Shown here: positions 19,603 to 27,514 of the stretch, piece after piece
How positions within the stretch are numbered: position 1 is the stretch's first letter
Layout: each line of letters begins with the position of its first letter
Source of the DNA: Anaerolineae bacterium
GTDB lineage: Bacteria; Chloroflexota; Anaerolineae; Aggregatilineales; Phototrophicaceae
Reading direction: 5' to 3'
Length of the DNA stretch: 34,700 nucleotides
Assembly (NCBI GenBank): GCA_016788965.1
Contig: JAEUQZ010000002.1
Coordinates: forward strand, 1-34,700
Translations under genes and position numbers: made by a program
The notes under the pieces: generated by a model
Database searches by the model: none
Told to the model about the DNA's origin: nothing
Seen by the model: only the letters and a program-made list of their open reading frames with translations

Positions 19603-21045
19603 ATGACGACCACAATTGTAATCTTCGGCGCGTCCGGCGATCTGGCGCATCGCAAGCTGATCCCGGCGCTGTACAACCTGTACCGCAAAAAGCGGTTGGA
19701 AGATGCGTTCCACATCGTCGGGGTGTCACGGACAGCCTATTCACATGAGGCTTATCGGGAAGAACTGCGCGGGACAACTCAGGAGTTCTCTGCCGAGACT
19801 TTCGCTCAGGACATATGGCAGCCCTTCGCGGAGCATATCTGGTACGGCGCAGGGGATGCGGCCAAGCCGGATGAACTGAAGCACATCGATGCGTTTCTGA
19901 GCGAGCGGGAAAATGGCAGCGCCAACCGATTGTACTATCTCTCGGTTGCGCCGGGACTGTATGGGGCGATCATCACCAATCTGGGGCAACTGGAGATGGC
20001 CCGCGAGGGGAACGGCTGGCGGCGGATCATCATTGAGAAGCCGTTCGGCGTGGACTTGCAATCGGCGCGTGAGTTAAACGACACGGTGCATCAAAGCTTC
20101 GACGAGTCGCAGGTCTACCGGATCGATCATTACTTGGGGAAAGAAACGGCGCAGAATATCCTGTTCCTGCGCTTCGCCAATACGATCTTCGAGCCGGTGT
20201 GGAACCGCAACTACGTGGATAATGTGCAAATCACCGTGGCGGAAAGCGTGGATGTGGGGCATCGGGCGGCGTATTATGACCGCGCCGGGGTGCTGCGGGA
20301 CATGTTCCAGAACCACATTCTGCAACTGCTGGCACTGGTGACGATGGAGCCGCCGATCAGTTTCAACGCCACGGCGCTCCGCAACGAGAAGGTCAAAGTG
20401 CTAAGCGCCATCCGCCCGATTGCGGCGGAGGACATCGTGCGGGCGCAGTATGACGGTTACTGCGAGACCGAAGGCGTCGCGGCGGATTCGCAGACGCCGA
20501 CCTATGCGGCGCTCAAGCTGTACATCGATAACTGGCGCTGGCAGGGGGTTCCGTTCTATCTGCGTTCCGGGAAGGCGTTGAAGGCCAAGACCAGCCAGAT
20601 TCGCGTGCGGTTCCAGCGGCCGCCGAATGTCATGCTCAGCCTGATGGATGATGACTCGTGTACCCCGAACACGCTGACGATCTGTATTCAGCCGGACGAG
20701 GGCATTCACCTGAACTTCCAGGCGAAGCAGCCGGATTCGAGCCATGAGACGCGCGACGTGGATATGGAATTCAGCTACCGGCGGTCGTTCGGCGAGCAGC
20801 AAATCCCTGAAGCCTATGAGCGGCTGCTGCTGGATGCGATCAACGGGGACGCGGCACTGTTCACACGCAGCGACGAGATTGAGACGCTATGGGGGCTGAT
20901 CGATCCGATTCTGAAGCCGGCACTGGGCAGTCCGCTGATTGGGAGCTATACACGCGGCACATGGGGACCCAAAGAGGCAGAAGACCTGCTGGCCCGCGAT
21001 AGGCATGTGTGGCGGTTGGGGTGCGGACCGGATGGCACAGGATGA
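19603..21045 (+). CDS. zwf: glucose-6-phosphate 1-dehydrogenase
   Basis: First step of the oxidative pentose phosphate pathway: glucose-6-phosphate to 6-phosphogluconolactone with reduction of NAD(P). The 480-residue protein has the dinucleotide loop [11 protein letters not shown] (9-19), IEKPFG (144-149), and the active-site signature [13 protein letters not shown] (173-185) with the base histidine and substrate lysine. Length is normal. It starts 5 bases after gnd, its ribosome site GGGAG overlapping the end of that gene, and its TGA overlaps the ATG of pgl (ATGA). Confidence 0.97.
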   Translation: MTTTIVIFGASGDLAHRKLIPALYNLYRKKRLEDAFHIVGVSRTAYSHEAYREELRGTTQEFSAETFAQDIWQPFAEHIWYGAGDAAKPDELKHIDAFLSERENGSANRLYYLSVAPGLYGAIITNLGQLEMAREGNGWRRIIIEKPFGVDLQSARELNDTVHQSFDESQVYRIDHYLGKETAQNILFLRFANTIFEPVWNRNYVDNVQITVAESVDVGHRAAYYDRAGVLRDMFQNHILQLLALVTMEPPISFNATALRNEKVKVLSAIRPIAAEDIVRAQYDGYCETEGVAADSQTPTYAALKLYIDNWRWQGVPFYLRSGKALKAKTSQIRVRFQRPPNVMLSLMDDDSCTPNTLTICIQPDEGIHLNFQAKQPDSSHETRDVDMEFSYRRSFGEQQIPEAYERLLLDAINGDAALFTRSDEIETLWGLIDPILKPALGSPLIGSYTRGTWGPKEAEDLLARDRHVWRLGCGPDGTG

Positions 21046-21773
21046 GCGACATCCAGATTGTGGCTGACGCGGACGCACTGGCCGTAGAAGCTGCTCACCG
21101 GATCGTGACGACGGCTCAGGAAGCGATCCACGAGAACGGACGATTCAGCCTGGCGCTGTCGGGGGGATCGACGCCGGAGCGATTGTATCGATTGCTGGCA
21201 GGCAAGCCATTCGCCGAACAGATCGACTGGGCGAAGGTATATGTGTTCTGGGGGGACGAACGCTGCGTGCCGCCGGATCATCCCGACAGCAATTACCGGA
21301 TGGCGCATGAGGCGCTGCTGGCGCATGTGCCCATCCCAGCAGGGCAGATTCACCGTATTTACGGCGAAGATGACCCAGGTGAAGCAGCCCAGGCATATGA
21401 GAAGGCGCTGCGCGAGTTTTGCGGCGATGGGCCGCCGCGCCTAGACCTGATCCTGCTCGGAATGGGCGATGATGGACATACCGCGTCGTTGTTCCCGCAC
21501 AGCGCCGCGCTGGATGCGCCGCCGGATCGGTGGGTCGTGGAGAACCTGATCCCCACCAAACAGGTATGGCGGGTGACGCTCACTGCCTCGGCAATCAATG
21601 CGGCCAGACAGGTGATTTTCTTGGTCAGCGGGCCGGAGAAAGCAGAACGGCTCCAGCAAGTTCTGCACAGCCCATATCGACCGCATGACCTGCCTGCCCA
21701 ACTGATCCACCCGGCAAACGGCAAGCTGCTGTGGCTGGTGGATGAAGCGGCAGCACAGGCAGTGAACTCCTGA
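21042..21773 (+). CDS. pgl: 6-phosphogluconolactonase
   Basis: Hydrolyses 6-phosphogluconolactone to 6-phosphogluconate, between Zwf and Gnd. The 243-residue DevB/SOL-type protein shows [17 protein letters not shown] (37-53), [21 protein letters not shown] (68-88) and [19 protein letters not shown] (136-154) with the catalytic His. The start overlaps the zwf stop by four bases, so translation is coupled. Last gene of the six-gene carbohydrate operon; a hairpin follows 16 bases after its stop. Confidence 0.95.
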   Translation: MSDIQIVADADALAVEAAHRIVTTAQEAIHENGRFSLALSGGSTPERLYRLLAGKPFAEQIDWAKVYVFWGDERCVPPDHPDSNYRMAHEALLAHVPIPAGQIHRIYGEDDPGEAAQAYEKALREFCGDGPPRLDLILLGMGDDGHTASLFPHSAALDAPPDRWVVENLIPTKQVWRVTLTASAINAARQVIFLVSGPEKAERLQQVLHSPYRPHDLPAQLIHPANGKLLWLVDEAAAQAVNS

Positions 21774-21789
21774 CCGCTTCAGACGTGAA

Positions 21790-21813
21790 AGGGCGCAGCG
21801 GATGCCGCGCCCT
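21790..21813. terminator. bidirectional terminator between convergent operons
   Basis: AGGGCGC pairs with GCGCCCT across a ten-base spacer, in the 59 bases between the converging pgl and permease stops. UUUC follows on the minus strand and no U-run on the plus strand, so it suits the ABC operon best while still giving a stem for pgl mRNA. Confidence 0.6.
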
Positions 21814-21832
21814 ACCCCACAATCTCGCAACG

Positions 21833-23074
21833 CTACTTCAAACCGGTCGAGGCGATGCCTTCGACAAAGTAGCGCTGCGCCAGGATGAAGATGATGATCG
21901 GCGGGAGGATGGCTATGGCCGCGCCGGTCAGCACCAGGTTGGGCTGGTCGGCAAAGGCATTGCTCAACCGGATCATCGAGAGCGTCAGCACATGGTTGGT
22001 GGTGTTGCCTTCACCGATGATGAGCAGCGGCCAGAGGAAGCTGTTCCAGGCATACAGGAACGAGAAGATCGCCAGAGTCGCAATGGCCGGACGGCTGAGC
22101 GGAACAAAGATCGTCCAGAGGACACGGAAGCGACTGGCTCCATCCAGGAGGGCGGCCTCCTCCAGATCCTTGGGGATGGTGATGAAGAACTGGCGGATCA
22201 GGAAGGTTCCATAGGCGGTGAATATCCAGGGCACGATCAGCGAGACGATGCGATTCTCCCAGCCGATGACGACCATCAAGCGGTACATGGGGATAATCAG
22301 CACGACGAAGGGGATCATGATCGAGCCGAGGTAAACCAGGAAAAGCGTATCCCGACCGCGGAACTGCACGCGCGAAAAGGCATAGCCACCAAAGATGGAT
22401 GTGACCAACTGCCCAGCGACAACTCCGAGGGTGACGATAGTGGTGTTGATGAGGGCGCGGTTGAGGTTCAGTTCATTGAAGGCGCGGGTGTAGTTGCCGG
22501 TCTGAAATTCGACGAACTCGGCGGCTTCAGCAGTACGGGCAACGGCGTAGGTGAAGATGGATGGTTCGTTGGGATCAACGAACTTGTCCAACGCGCCGCG
22601 ATAGGCCAGGAGAAGCTGCTGCGGCTGGCCGTCAAGGGTCACGGCGTAGACATCGAATTCTTTGTCCGCGCCGCTGCTGTCTTTGAGGGTGGTTTTTTCG
22701 CCCGTCGCTACGGCTTCGTCGATGGGAACCTGTGCCAGGATGGTGCTGCTGCGCGGCGTATCGGCGTTCACGTTTTCGGCAGTGGTGAAGAAACCGAAAT
22801 TGAGGCGCTCGCCTTCGGCAATTACCAGATCACGATCCGCGCCACCGATGTTGAAGCGATAGACCTCGACGGTGTTCCCGTTCCACTGGAGCGTTTCGGC
22901 GCTGTATGGAAACAGGCGCGGCGGGAACTTGAACACATCCGACGAGTTCTTGAAGGACGTCATCAGCATGTAGGTGAAGGGAAACAGCATCAGGAAGGCA
23001 AAGACCGTCAGGAGTACATAGGCCAGAAGCCGCGGCAGCCAGACGCGGGCGAATGAGGGATTGCGAGGTGTCAT
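21833..23074 (-). CDS. carbohydrate ABC transporter permease (MalG type) with long periplasmic insert
   Basis: Inner-membrane permease of the CUT1 family, 413 residues against the usual 270-290. The first membrane helix (about 12-33) leads into TSFKNSSDVFKFPPRLFP; then about 120 extra soluble residues (roughly 50-165) precede the normal core, which resumes at TGNYTRAFNELNLNRALINTT. The EAA loop that docks the ATPase is DLEEAALLDGASRFRVLWTIFVPL near 280. The product ends ...YFVEGIASTGLK, a common CUT1 ending. It starts 9 bases after the MalF-type gene and is last in the operon. The sugar is unknown; neighbours suggest a glycerol-linked compound. Confidence 0.9.
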   Translation of the reverse strand: MTPRNPSFARVWLPRLLAYVLLTVFAFLMLFPFTYMLMTSFKNSSDVFKFPPRLFPYSAETLQWNGNTVEVYRFNIGGADRDLVIAEGERLNFGFFTTAENVNADTPRSSTILAQVPIDEAVATGEKTTLKDSSGADKEFDVYAVTLDGQPQQLLLAYRGALDKFVDPNEPSIFTYAVARTAEAAEFVEFQTGNYTRAFNELNLNRALINTTIVTLGVVAGQLVTSIFGGYAFSRVQFRGRDTLFLVYLGSIMIPFVVLIIPMYRLMVVIGWENRIVSLIVPWIFTAYGTFLIRQFFITIPKDLEEAALLDGASRFRVLWTIFVPLSRPAIATLAIFSFLYAWNSFLWPLLIIGEGNTTNHVLTLSMIRLSNAFADQPNLVLTGAAIAILPPIIIFILAQRYFVEGIASTGLK

Positions 23075-23083
23075 GACTCTGCC

Positions 23084-24796
23084 CTACCCTTCGTAGGCAT
23101 TGGAACGCTGCAAACGGAACTGCGCCAGCGTCATCAGGAAGATGAGCGCGAAGAGAACCCAGGCAATCGCCGAGGCATAACCAAAGTTAAAGCTGAAGAA
23201 GCCTTCCCGGTACAGGTAGAACACCGAAGTGGTAGCATTCTCCGGGATCGGGCGCGACGGGAACAGGGCGTAGGGTTCATTGAAGACCTGAAGGCCAGTG
23301 ATCACCGTCGTGATGATGACGAAAAAGGTCGTCGGGGCCAGCATGGGCAGGGTGATGAACAAGAAGGTTTCCCAGCGGTTGGCCCCGTCGATAGACGAGG
23401 CTTCATAGAGTTCTCTGGAGATGCCCTGCAAGCCAGCCAGGAAAAGCACCGTATTGAAGCCAATGACCTGCCAGGCGGAAAGAATCACTATCGAGAGCAG
23501 CACCACCCCTGGCCCGGTCAACCATTCAATCTGCGGATCGGCCAACTGGAAGCCGATGGAATTCAGGAAGTTCACAAGCTGGCTGATGCCGTAATTGATG
23601 AAACCGATGGTCGGATCATAGAGCCAGCGCCAGATCAGCGCCGTGCCAACAACGGCCGCGACCGACGGCAAGAAGTAGACCGCGCGGAAGAAGTTCACAC
23701 CGGGCAGCTTGGAGTTCAAGACCATCGCCAGCCCCAATGCCGGAAGCACACTGAGGGGGACAAGCAAGAGGCAGAACAAGATGGTGTTGCGGAGGCTGAT
23801 CCAGAACAGGGCATCCTTCGCGCCGATCACCAGCACGCGCCCGCCCAGATTGATTTCTCCCAGCGGACTGAAACCAAAGGTCATGACGCTCTGGGGAGCA
23901 GCCTGCGGATCATCCAGCCACTTGAGTTCCAGCGAGAGAATATCGGTATAGTTCTGGACACCGATGAAGTCGGGCACTCTACCGACGGTGTTGTTGGTGA
24001 AACTCAGGTAGAAGGACAGCAAGAGCGGGCCGGCAAAGAAGATCATAAAGCCAATGATGTTTGGCGAGAGCATGAGCCAGCCCTGCCAGGCCACCAACTG
24101 ATCCTGGGTTTCGCGGAAGAACTGGCCCAGGTGGAGCAATCGCCAAGCCAGAAACCCGAAGACGAATGCCAGAACGGTCGCAATCCAGGTGGCTGGATTG
24201 GAATAGGCGGAGAGGATGTTGTTGGCAAAGGTCAGGATGTTGGCAACGAAGAGAACCACAATCAGCGTCGCCATGCCCAGCAGAATGCCAGCCGTCTCCA
24301 AACGGCTGCCCCAGGATGTGGTCTTGGAGAAGCGTCCGCCCAACCAGAACAAGGCATAGGCAATCGGAATGCCCAGCAGCAGCCAGGGATTCTGAACGAT
24401 GCCATCCACGATGGTCTCAAAACTGTTGAAGAACCCCCACAGGTGAATGAGCGCGACCACCGAGAAGACCAGCCCTAACCCTTGTAGGACGAGGGCAGCG
24501 TAACGGCCAGAGATGTTGCGCCGAAGCAGTTGTATGCTGCTAAAGACTGCAATGAGGGCGGGTGTCAAGACGATCAGGCCGACGAAGACTACGACAGGAC
24601 GCCCCAAACGCAGCAACTGCTGAACGGCAGTGCTGCTATCGGCAGTGCCTTCCTGTAAGTTAAAGATGGAAATCGCCAGAAGAACGCAAACCACCGCAAT
24701 GATGATGTTGGCTACGACACTGGCATAAACCACGATTGGCATTTGCGGCGGAGACGGCGGCGCGGCTCTACGAAGGGCAGAATCAATAGTCGTCAT
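23084..24796 (-). CDS. carbohydrate ABC transporter permease (MalF type) with extra N-terminal membrane region
   Basis: Partner permease of the CUT1 importer, 570 residues where about 300 is usual. Residues 1-235 contain about six additional hydrophobic segments (for example IVVYASVVANIIIAVVCVLL and ALVLQGLGLVFSVVALIHLW). The standard core begins near GWLMLSPNIIGFMIFFAGP and carries the EAA loop RELYEASSIDGANRWETFLF and a 40-residue periplasmic insert after IGVQNYTDIL. The ATG (24796, GGATGG just upstream) is preferred over a TTG four codons earlier. It lies 101 bases after the binding-protein gene, separated by a strong hairpin. Confidence 0.9.
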   Translation of the reverse strand: MTTIDSALRRAAPPSPPQMPIVVYASVVANIIIAVVCVLLAISIFNLQEGTADSSTAVQQLLRLGRPVVVFVGLIVLTPALIAVFSSIQLLRRNISGRYAALVLQGLGLVFSVVALIHLWGFFNSFETIVDGIVQNPWLLLGIPIAYALFWLGGRFSKTTSWGSRLETAGILLGMATLIVVLFVANILTFANNILSAYSNPATWIATVLAFVFGFLAWRLLHLGQFFRETQDQLVAWQGWLMLSPNIIGFMIFFAGPLLLSFYLSFTNNTVGRVPDFIGVQNYTDILSLELKWLDDPQAAPQSVMTFGFSPLGEINLGGRVLVIGAKDALFWISLRNTILFCLLLVPLSVLPALGLAMVLNSKLPGVNFFRAVYFLPSVAAVVGTALIWRWLYDPTIGFINYGISQLVNFLNSIGFQLADPQIEWLTGPGVVLLSIVILSAWQVIGFNTVLFLAGLQGISRELYEASSIDGANRWETFLFITLPMLAPTTFFVIITTVITGLQVFNEPYALFPSRPIPENATTSVFYLYREGFFSFNFGYASAIAWVLFALIFLMTLAQFRLQRSNAYEG

Positions 24797-24836
24797 AAAA
24801 CCATCCAATCACAATTCATCCAGTACCAAGAAAGGT

Positions 24837-24866
24837 GTGGGGAACACGGTGAACCGTATTCCCCAC
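24837..24866 (-). other. strong hairpin between binding-protein and permease genes
   Basis: GTGGGGAA pairs with TTCCCCAC, and ACGGT with ACCGT inside, giving about 14 pairs with one U-G, some 30 bases after the binding-protein stop. It lacks a proper U-run (ACCUUUCUUGG follows). Stems in this position commonly protect the abundant binding-protein mRNA and reduce permease expression; that role is inferred. Confidence 0.65.
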
Positions 24867-24897
24867 GAAAGTCTTATCGAAACACGCGGTCAGCGAG

Positions 24898-26190
24898 TTA
24901 CATGCCCGCAGAGAAGAGCGGCGCGACTTCGTCGCAGATGGTATCCGCGAATTCCTGCGCGGTCTTCTCGCCATTGAAGACGGCCGTCACACCCGTGCCG
25001 TAGGCCTGGTCCACAGCGGGCCAGTCGCCGTTGAACAGCGGGGCTTCGGTGCGAACGTCTTCGGCAGTCGTGCCATCGACAAAGGCCTGGTTGTTGACGC
25101 CGCTGTCAGGCAGCGTGCCCAGGAACAGGTCGATGGCTTCCTGGGTAGCGCGGCTGGGGATGTTGGCGCCGAGGCTGGAGATCTGGCCCTGGATTTCAGC
25201 GCTGGTCAGACGAGTGACCAGGTCCCAGGCTTCCGCCGGATGAGCGGTCTTGGCATTGACGACATACGCGCCCCAGAACAGCCAGTTGGTGGCCTTGCCG
25301 GACGGCCCGATGGGCAGCGGAGCCACGTTCCAGTTGAAGGTCGCGTTCGCTACCGTGCCGGGGGTCGCCCAACGGCCATTGATGAACATACCCACGTTGC
25401 CCGCCAGGAAGGGCGGTTCCGAATCCGTGCCCCAGGGGATGGCCGCGCCGCTGTCAAAGAGGGCCTTGGCCGCTTCCAGACCGACGACCGTGCCTTCGTT
25501 GTTCAGGCCGCAGCCGGTGAAGTCTTCATTGAAGAAGCCGCTGCCGGCCGCATTGACGAAGTAGCCCCAGTTGGCCCACCAGGCGTTCATGCCGAAGCCA
25601 ACGATTTCGTCGCCGAGTTCATTGATGGCATTGGCGGCTTCAGTGAAGCGTTCCCAGTTCCAGTCTTCGCCACCGGGATAGGCCAGACCGGCTTCATCGA
25701 AGAGGTCAGCATTGTAGTAGATGGCGAAAGCCGACACATCGCGGGGCAGACCCCACAGGGCCGGCACACCAGCTTCAGCCGAAGTGGTCAGGAAACCCAT
25801 CGGGCCAGCATAGAAGTCCGAAGCCGCGAAATCGGCATCGGCGCTGGACAGATCGCTGAGGTTCAGGATCAGGCCGTTCTTGGCGAAGCGGGCCACATCT
25901 GTGCCGGGGATCCAGAAGACATCAGGAGCCGTGCCGGCTTCGATTTCGGCGATCAGCACGTCCTGGTAGCTGGCGCTTTCGCTTCCACCCGGTTCGTAGG
26001 TCAGCGTCACACCGTCCCAGGCTTCGTCGATGGACGTGCTGGCGGCGGTGTAGACATCGATTTCCGCCTGGTTATCCGGGCGGGTACGCCAGCGCAGTTC
26101 AACATCGCCCTGTGCCTGTGAAACCAGCGGCAGTGACAGAGACAGCACAAACAGGGCCAGAAGCACCACAATCAACGTTCGTTTGGACAT
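24898..26190 (-). CDS. extracellular solute-binding protein of a CUT1 sugar ABC transporter
   Basis: Captures the substrate outside the membrane and hands it to the two permeases downstream. The 430-residue precursor has a Sec signal (MSKRTLIVVLLALFVLSL core, cleavage after SQA near residue 27) and no lipobox cysteine, so it is soluble or otherwise retained. Bacterial family-1 binding-protein features follow: YQDVLIAEIEAGTAPDVFWI, LWGLPRDVSAFAIYYNADLFDEAGL and the hinge region GNVGMFINGRWATPG. Two cysteines (in TGCGLNN and DTICDEV) could form a disulphide. TAGGAG precedes the ATG. The gene follows lacI by 82 bases and is probably on its transcript. Confidence 0.92.
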   Translation of the reverse strand: MSKRTLIVVLLALFVLSLSLPLVSQAQGDVELRWRTRPDNQAEIDVYTAASTSIDEAWDGVTLTYEPGGSESASYQDVLIAEIEAGTAPDVFWIPGTDVARFAKNGLILNLSDLSSADADFAASDFYAGPMGFLTTSAEAGVPALWGLPRDVSAFAIYYNADLFDEAGLAYPGGEDWNWERFTEAANAINELGDEIVGFGMNAWWANWGYFVNAAGSGFFNEDFTGCGLNNEGTVVGLEAAKALFDSGAAIPWGTDSEPPFLAGNVGMFINGRWATPGTVANATFNWNVAPLPIGPSGKATNWLFWGAYVVNAKTAHPAEAWDLVTRLTSAEIQGQISSLGANIPSRATQEAIDLFLGTLPDSGVNNQAFVDGTTAEDVRTEAPLFNGDWPAVDQAYGTGVTAVFNGEKTAQEFADTICDEVAPLFSAGM

Positions 26191-26272
26191 GAGTTGGTTC
26201 TCCTATCGTGTCCTTCAAATCAGCCTTTTCGTCAGGATGAACTTTCCAAGTAGTCGATGACTTGAGGGCGCG

Positions 26273-27298
26273 TCACCTCCTTTCAAGGTGGGGCTGCACG
26301 GTCGCCGAAGACTGGCGCACGACGAGCGCCGTCGGCAGCCGCACCGAAACGGGTGCGCGGTGGTCAATGACCTCAAACAGCATCCGCGCTGCCGCCCGCC
26401 CCAATTCGGGGGCCTGCTGGTCAATGGTTGTCAGCGGCGGCGTGATGGCCGCTGCCATGGGAATATCGTCATAACCGACTACACTGAGGTCAGTGGGAAC
26501 TTCCCTGCCGGCCTGCTTCGCTGCCTGGATCGCCCCGATTGCCATGCGGTCATTGAGGCAGATGATGGCGGTCAGATCGGGATGCTGCTCCAGCAGGCAG
26601 GCCGCGCCTTTCGACCCGCTCGCCGTCGAGAAATCGCCATCGGCGCATGGGAGTGATCCAAAATCAAGGTTGGCTTCTTCCGCTCCGGCACGAAGTCCAT
26701 CCAGACGATAGTGAATGGCGTAATGCAGGCGCTCCGGGACGGAGATGATCCCGATATGGCGGTGTCCCAACGCTGTGATATGGCGCATTAACTGGAGACC
26801 GCCGGAATAGTCATCGCTCTGGACGGTGTAGGGAGTCTCGTAGTAACCGATGGCAACGGCCGGAATGCCTTTCCGGGCAGCCGGCTCGGTCACAGATGCG
26901 AAGGGTACATTGTCGAGCGTAATCATGCCGTCGATATAGCCGCTGGCGATGAGCTGATGGTATTTGGGGTCAGGGCCGTGATCGGTCAGCTTGGGGGTGC
27001 TGAGCAGAATGGCATAGCCGCGCTGACTGGCCTCGGATTCGATTCCTTCCAGGATGCGAAGGACGAGCGGATCCGAGAAGATCATATCGTACAGGTATGG
27101 AAAAACGACGGCGATGATTCCCGTGCGGCCGGATGAGAGGGCGCGGGCGGCCAGATGCGGAACATAACCCAACTCGGCAACGGCCTTCATGACTTTATCG
27201 CGCGTTTCCTCGGTAAAGTAAGGCTTGTTGGACAGGACTTTGGAGACGGTGGCTGTGGAAACACCGGCTCGTTTGGCGACATCCTGTAGAGTTGGCAT
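26273..27298 (-). CDS. LacI-family transcriptional regulator
   Basis: Sugar-responsive repressor of 341 residues. MPTLQDVAKRAGVSTATVSK is the N-terminal helix-turn-helix, LAARALSSGRTG (about 49-60) the hinge helix that enters the minor groove, and from about 62 on a periplasmic-binding-protein-like domain (GIIAVVFPYLYDMIFSDPL ... SVVGYDDIPMAAAITPPLTT). I start at MPTLQ; an upstream ATG (MVFM) is three codons away and the frame extends further, but LacI proteins begin here. Palindromes matching LacI-type sites lie on its own promoter and on the glpK promoter, so it probably controls itself, the ABC genes behind it and the glycerol genes. Effector unknown. Confidence 0.93.
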   Translation of the reverse strand: MPTLQDVAKRAGVSTATVSKVLSNKPYFTEETRDKVMKAVAELGYVPHLAARALSSGRTGIIAVVFPYLYDMIFSDPLVLRILEGIESEASQRGYAILLSTPKLTDHGPDPKYHQLIASGYIDGMITLDNVPFASVTEPAARKGIPAVAIGYYETPYTVQSDDYSGGLQLMRHITALGHRHIGIISVPERLHYAIHYRLDGLRAGAEEANLDFGSLPCADGDFSTASGSKGAACLLEQHPDLTAIICLNDRMAIGAIQAAKQAGREVPTDLSVVGYDDIPMAAAITPPLTTIDQQAPELGRAAARMLFEVIDHRAPVSVRLPTALVVRQSSATVQPHLERR

Positions 27299-27333
27299 AA
27301 AAACCATGCCGCAGATTTCAGTGATAATCAATA

Positions 27334-27347
27334 GTTAAGCGTTTAAC
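27334..27347. promoter_or_regulatory. LacI-type operator in the lacI 5' leader
   Basis: GTTAA-GCGT-TTAAC, a perfect inverted repeat with the TTAA half-sites and central CG common in LacI-family operators. With flanks it reads ATAGTTAAGCGTTTAACG and resembles the stronger site at 27375-27398. It lies about 36 bases before the start codon, where binding could block elongation or loop with the promoter site 46 bases away. Confidence 0.6.
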
Positions 27348-27374
27348 GGATCGACGCGAAAAAATGGGCAACCC

Positions 27375-27398
27375 CTATAGTTAAGCCCTTAACTATAG
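27375..27398. promoter_or_regulatory. LacI-type operator on the lacI promoter
   Basis: A perfect palindrome with 11-base arms, CTATAGTTAAG and CTTAACTATAG, around CC. It starts inside the -10 box and covers the predicted transcription start, a textbook repressor position. Read on the minus strand its core TATAGTTAAGGGCTTAAC matches 17 of 18 bases of the site before glpK. Confidence 0.8.
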
Positions 27399-27425
27399 GA
27401 TAGCGCCGAACAGAGGCGCTGTCAA
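27397..27425 (-). promoter_or_regulatory. promoter of lacI and the ABC transporter genes
   Basis: TTGACA (27425-27420), 17 bases, TATCCT (27402-27397): perfect -35, optimal spacing, four of six in the -10. The operator palindrome overlaps its downstream edge. Confidence 0.75.
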
Positions 27426-27451
27426 CCCTGGCAGGGCAAATCGGGTTGACA
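27420..27451. repeat. inverted repeat TGTCAACCC / GGGTTGACA downstream of glpD
   Basis: Nine-base perfect arms with a 14-base spacer. The left arm contains the -35 of the lacI promoter on the minus strand; the right arm gives TTGACA on the plus strand, 17 bases before TGAAAT (27469-27474), a possible divergent promoter facing glpD. In RNA it is also the only stem after glpD and may act as its weak terminator. The rest of the 27452-27514 spacer shows nothing else. Confidence 0.5.
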
Positions 27452-27514
27452 GCCTTCACAAGTAGGTTTGAAATGACGGACGATCCCGCAGGCCGTCCCC
27501 CAACGATACGAGCT

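Noticed and set aside
26265-26285. Near-perfect ribosome binding site AAAGGAGGTGA at the lacI stop codon
   Set aside because: No ATG, GTG or TTG follows at a workable distance in a frame of any length, and the next gene starts 82 bases later with its own site; the string is the codons for the last lacI residues.
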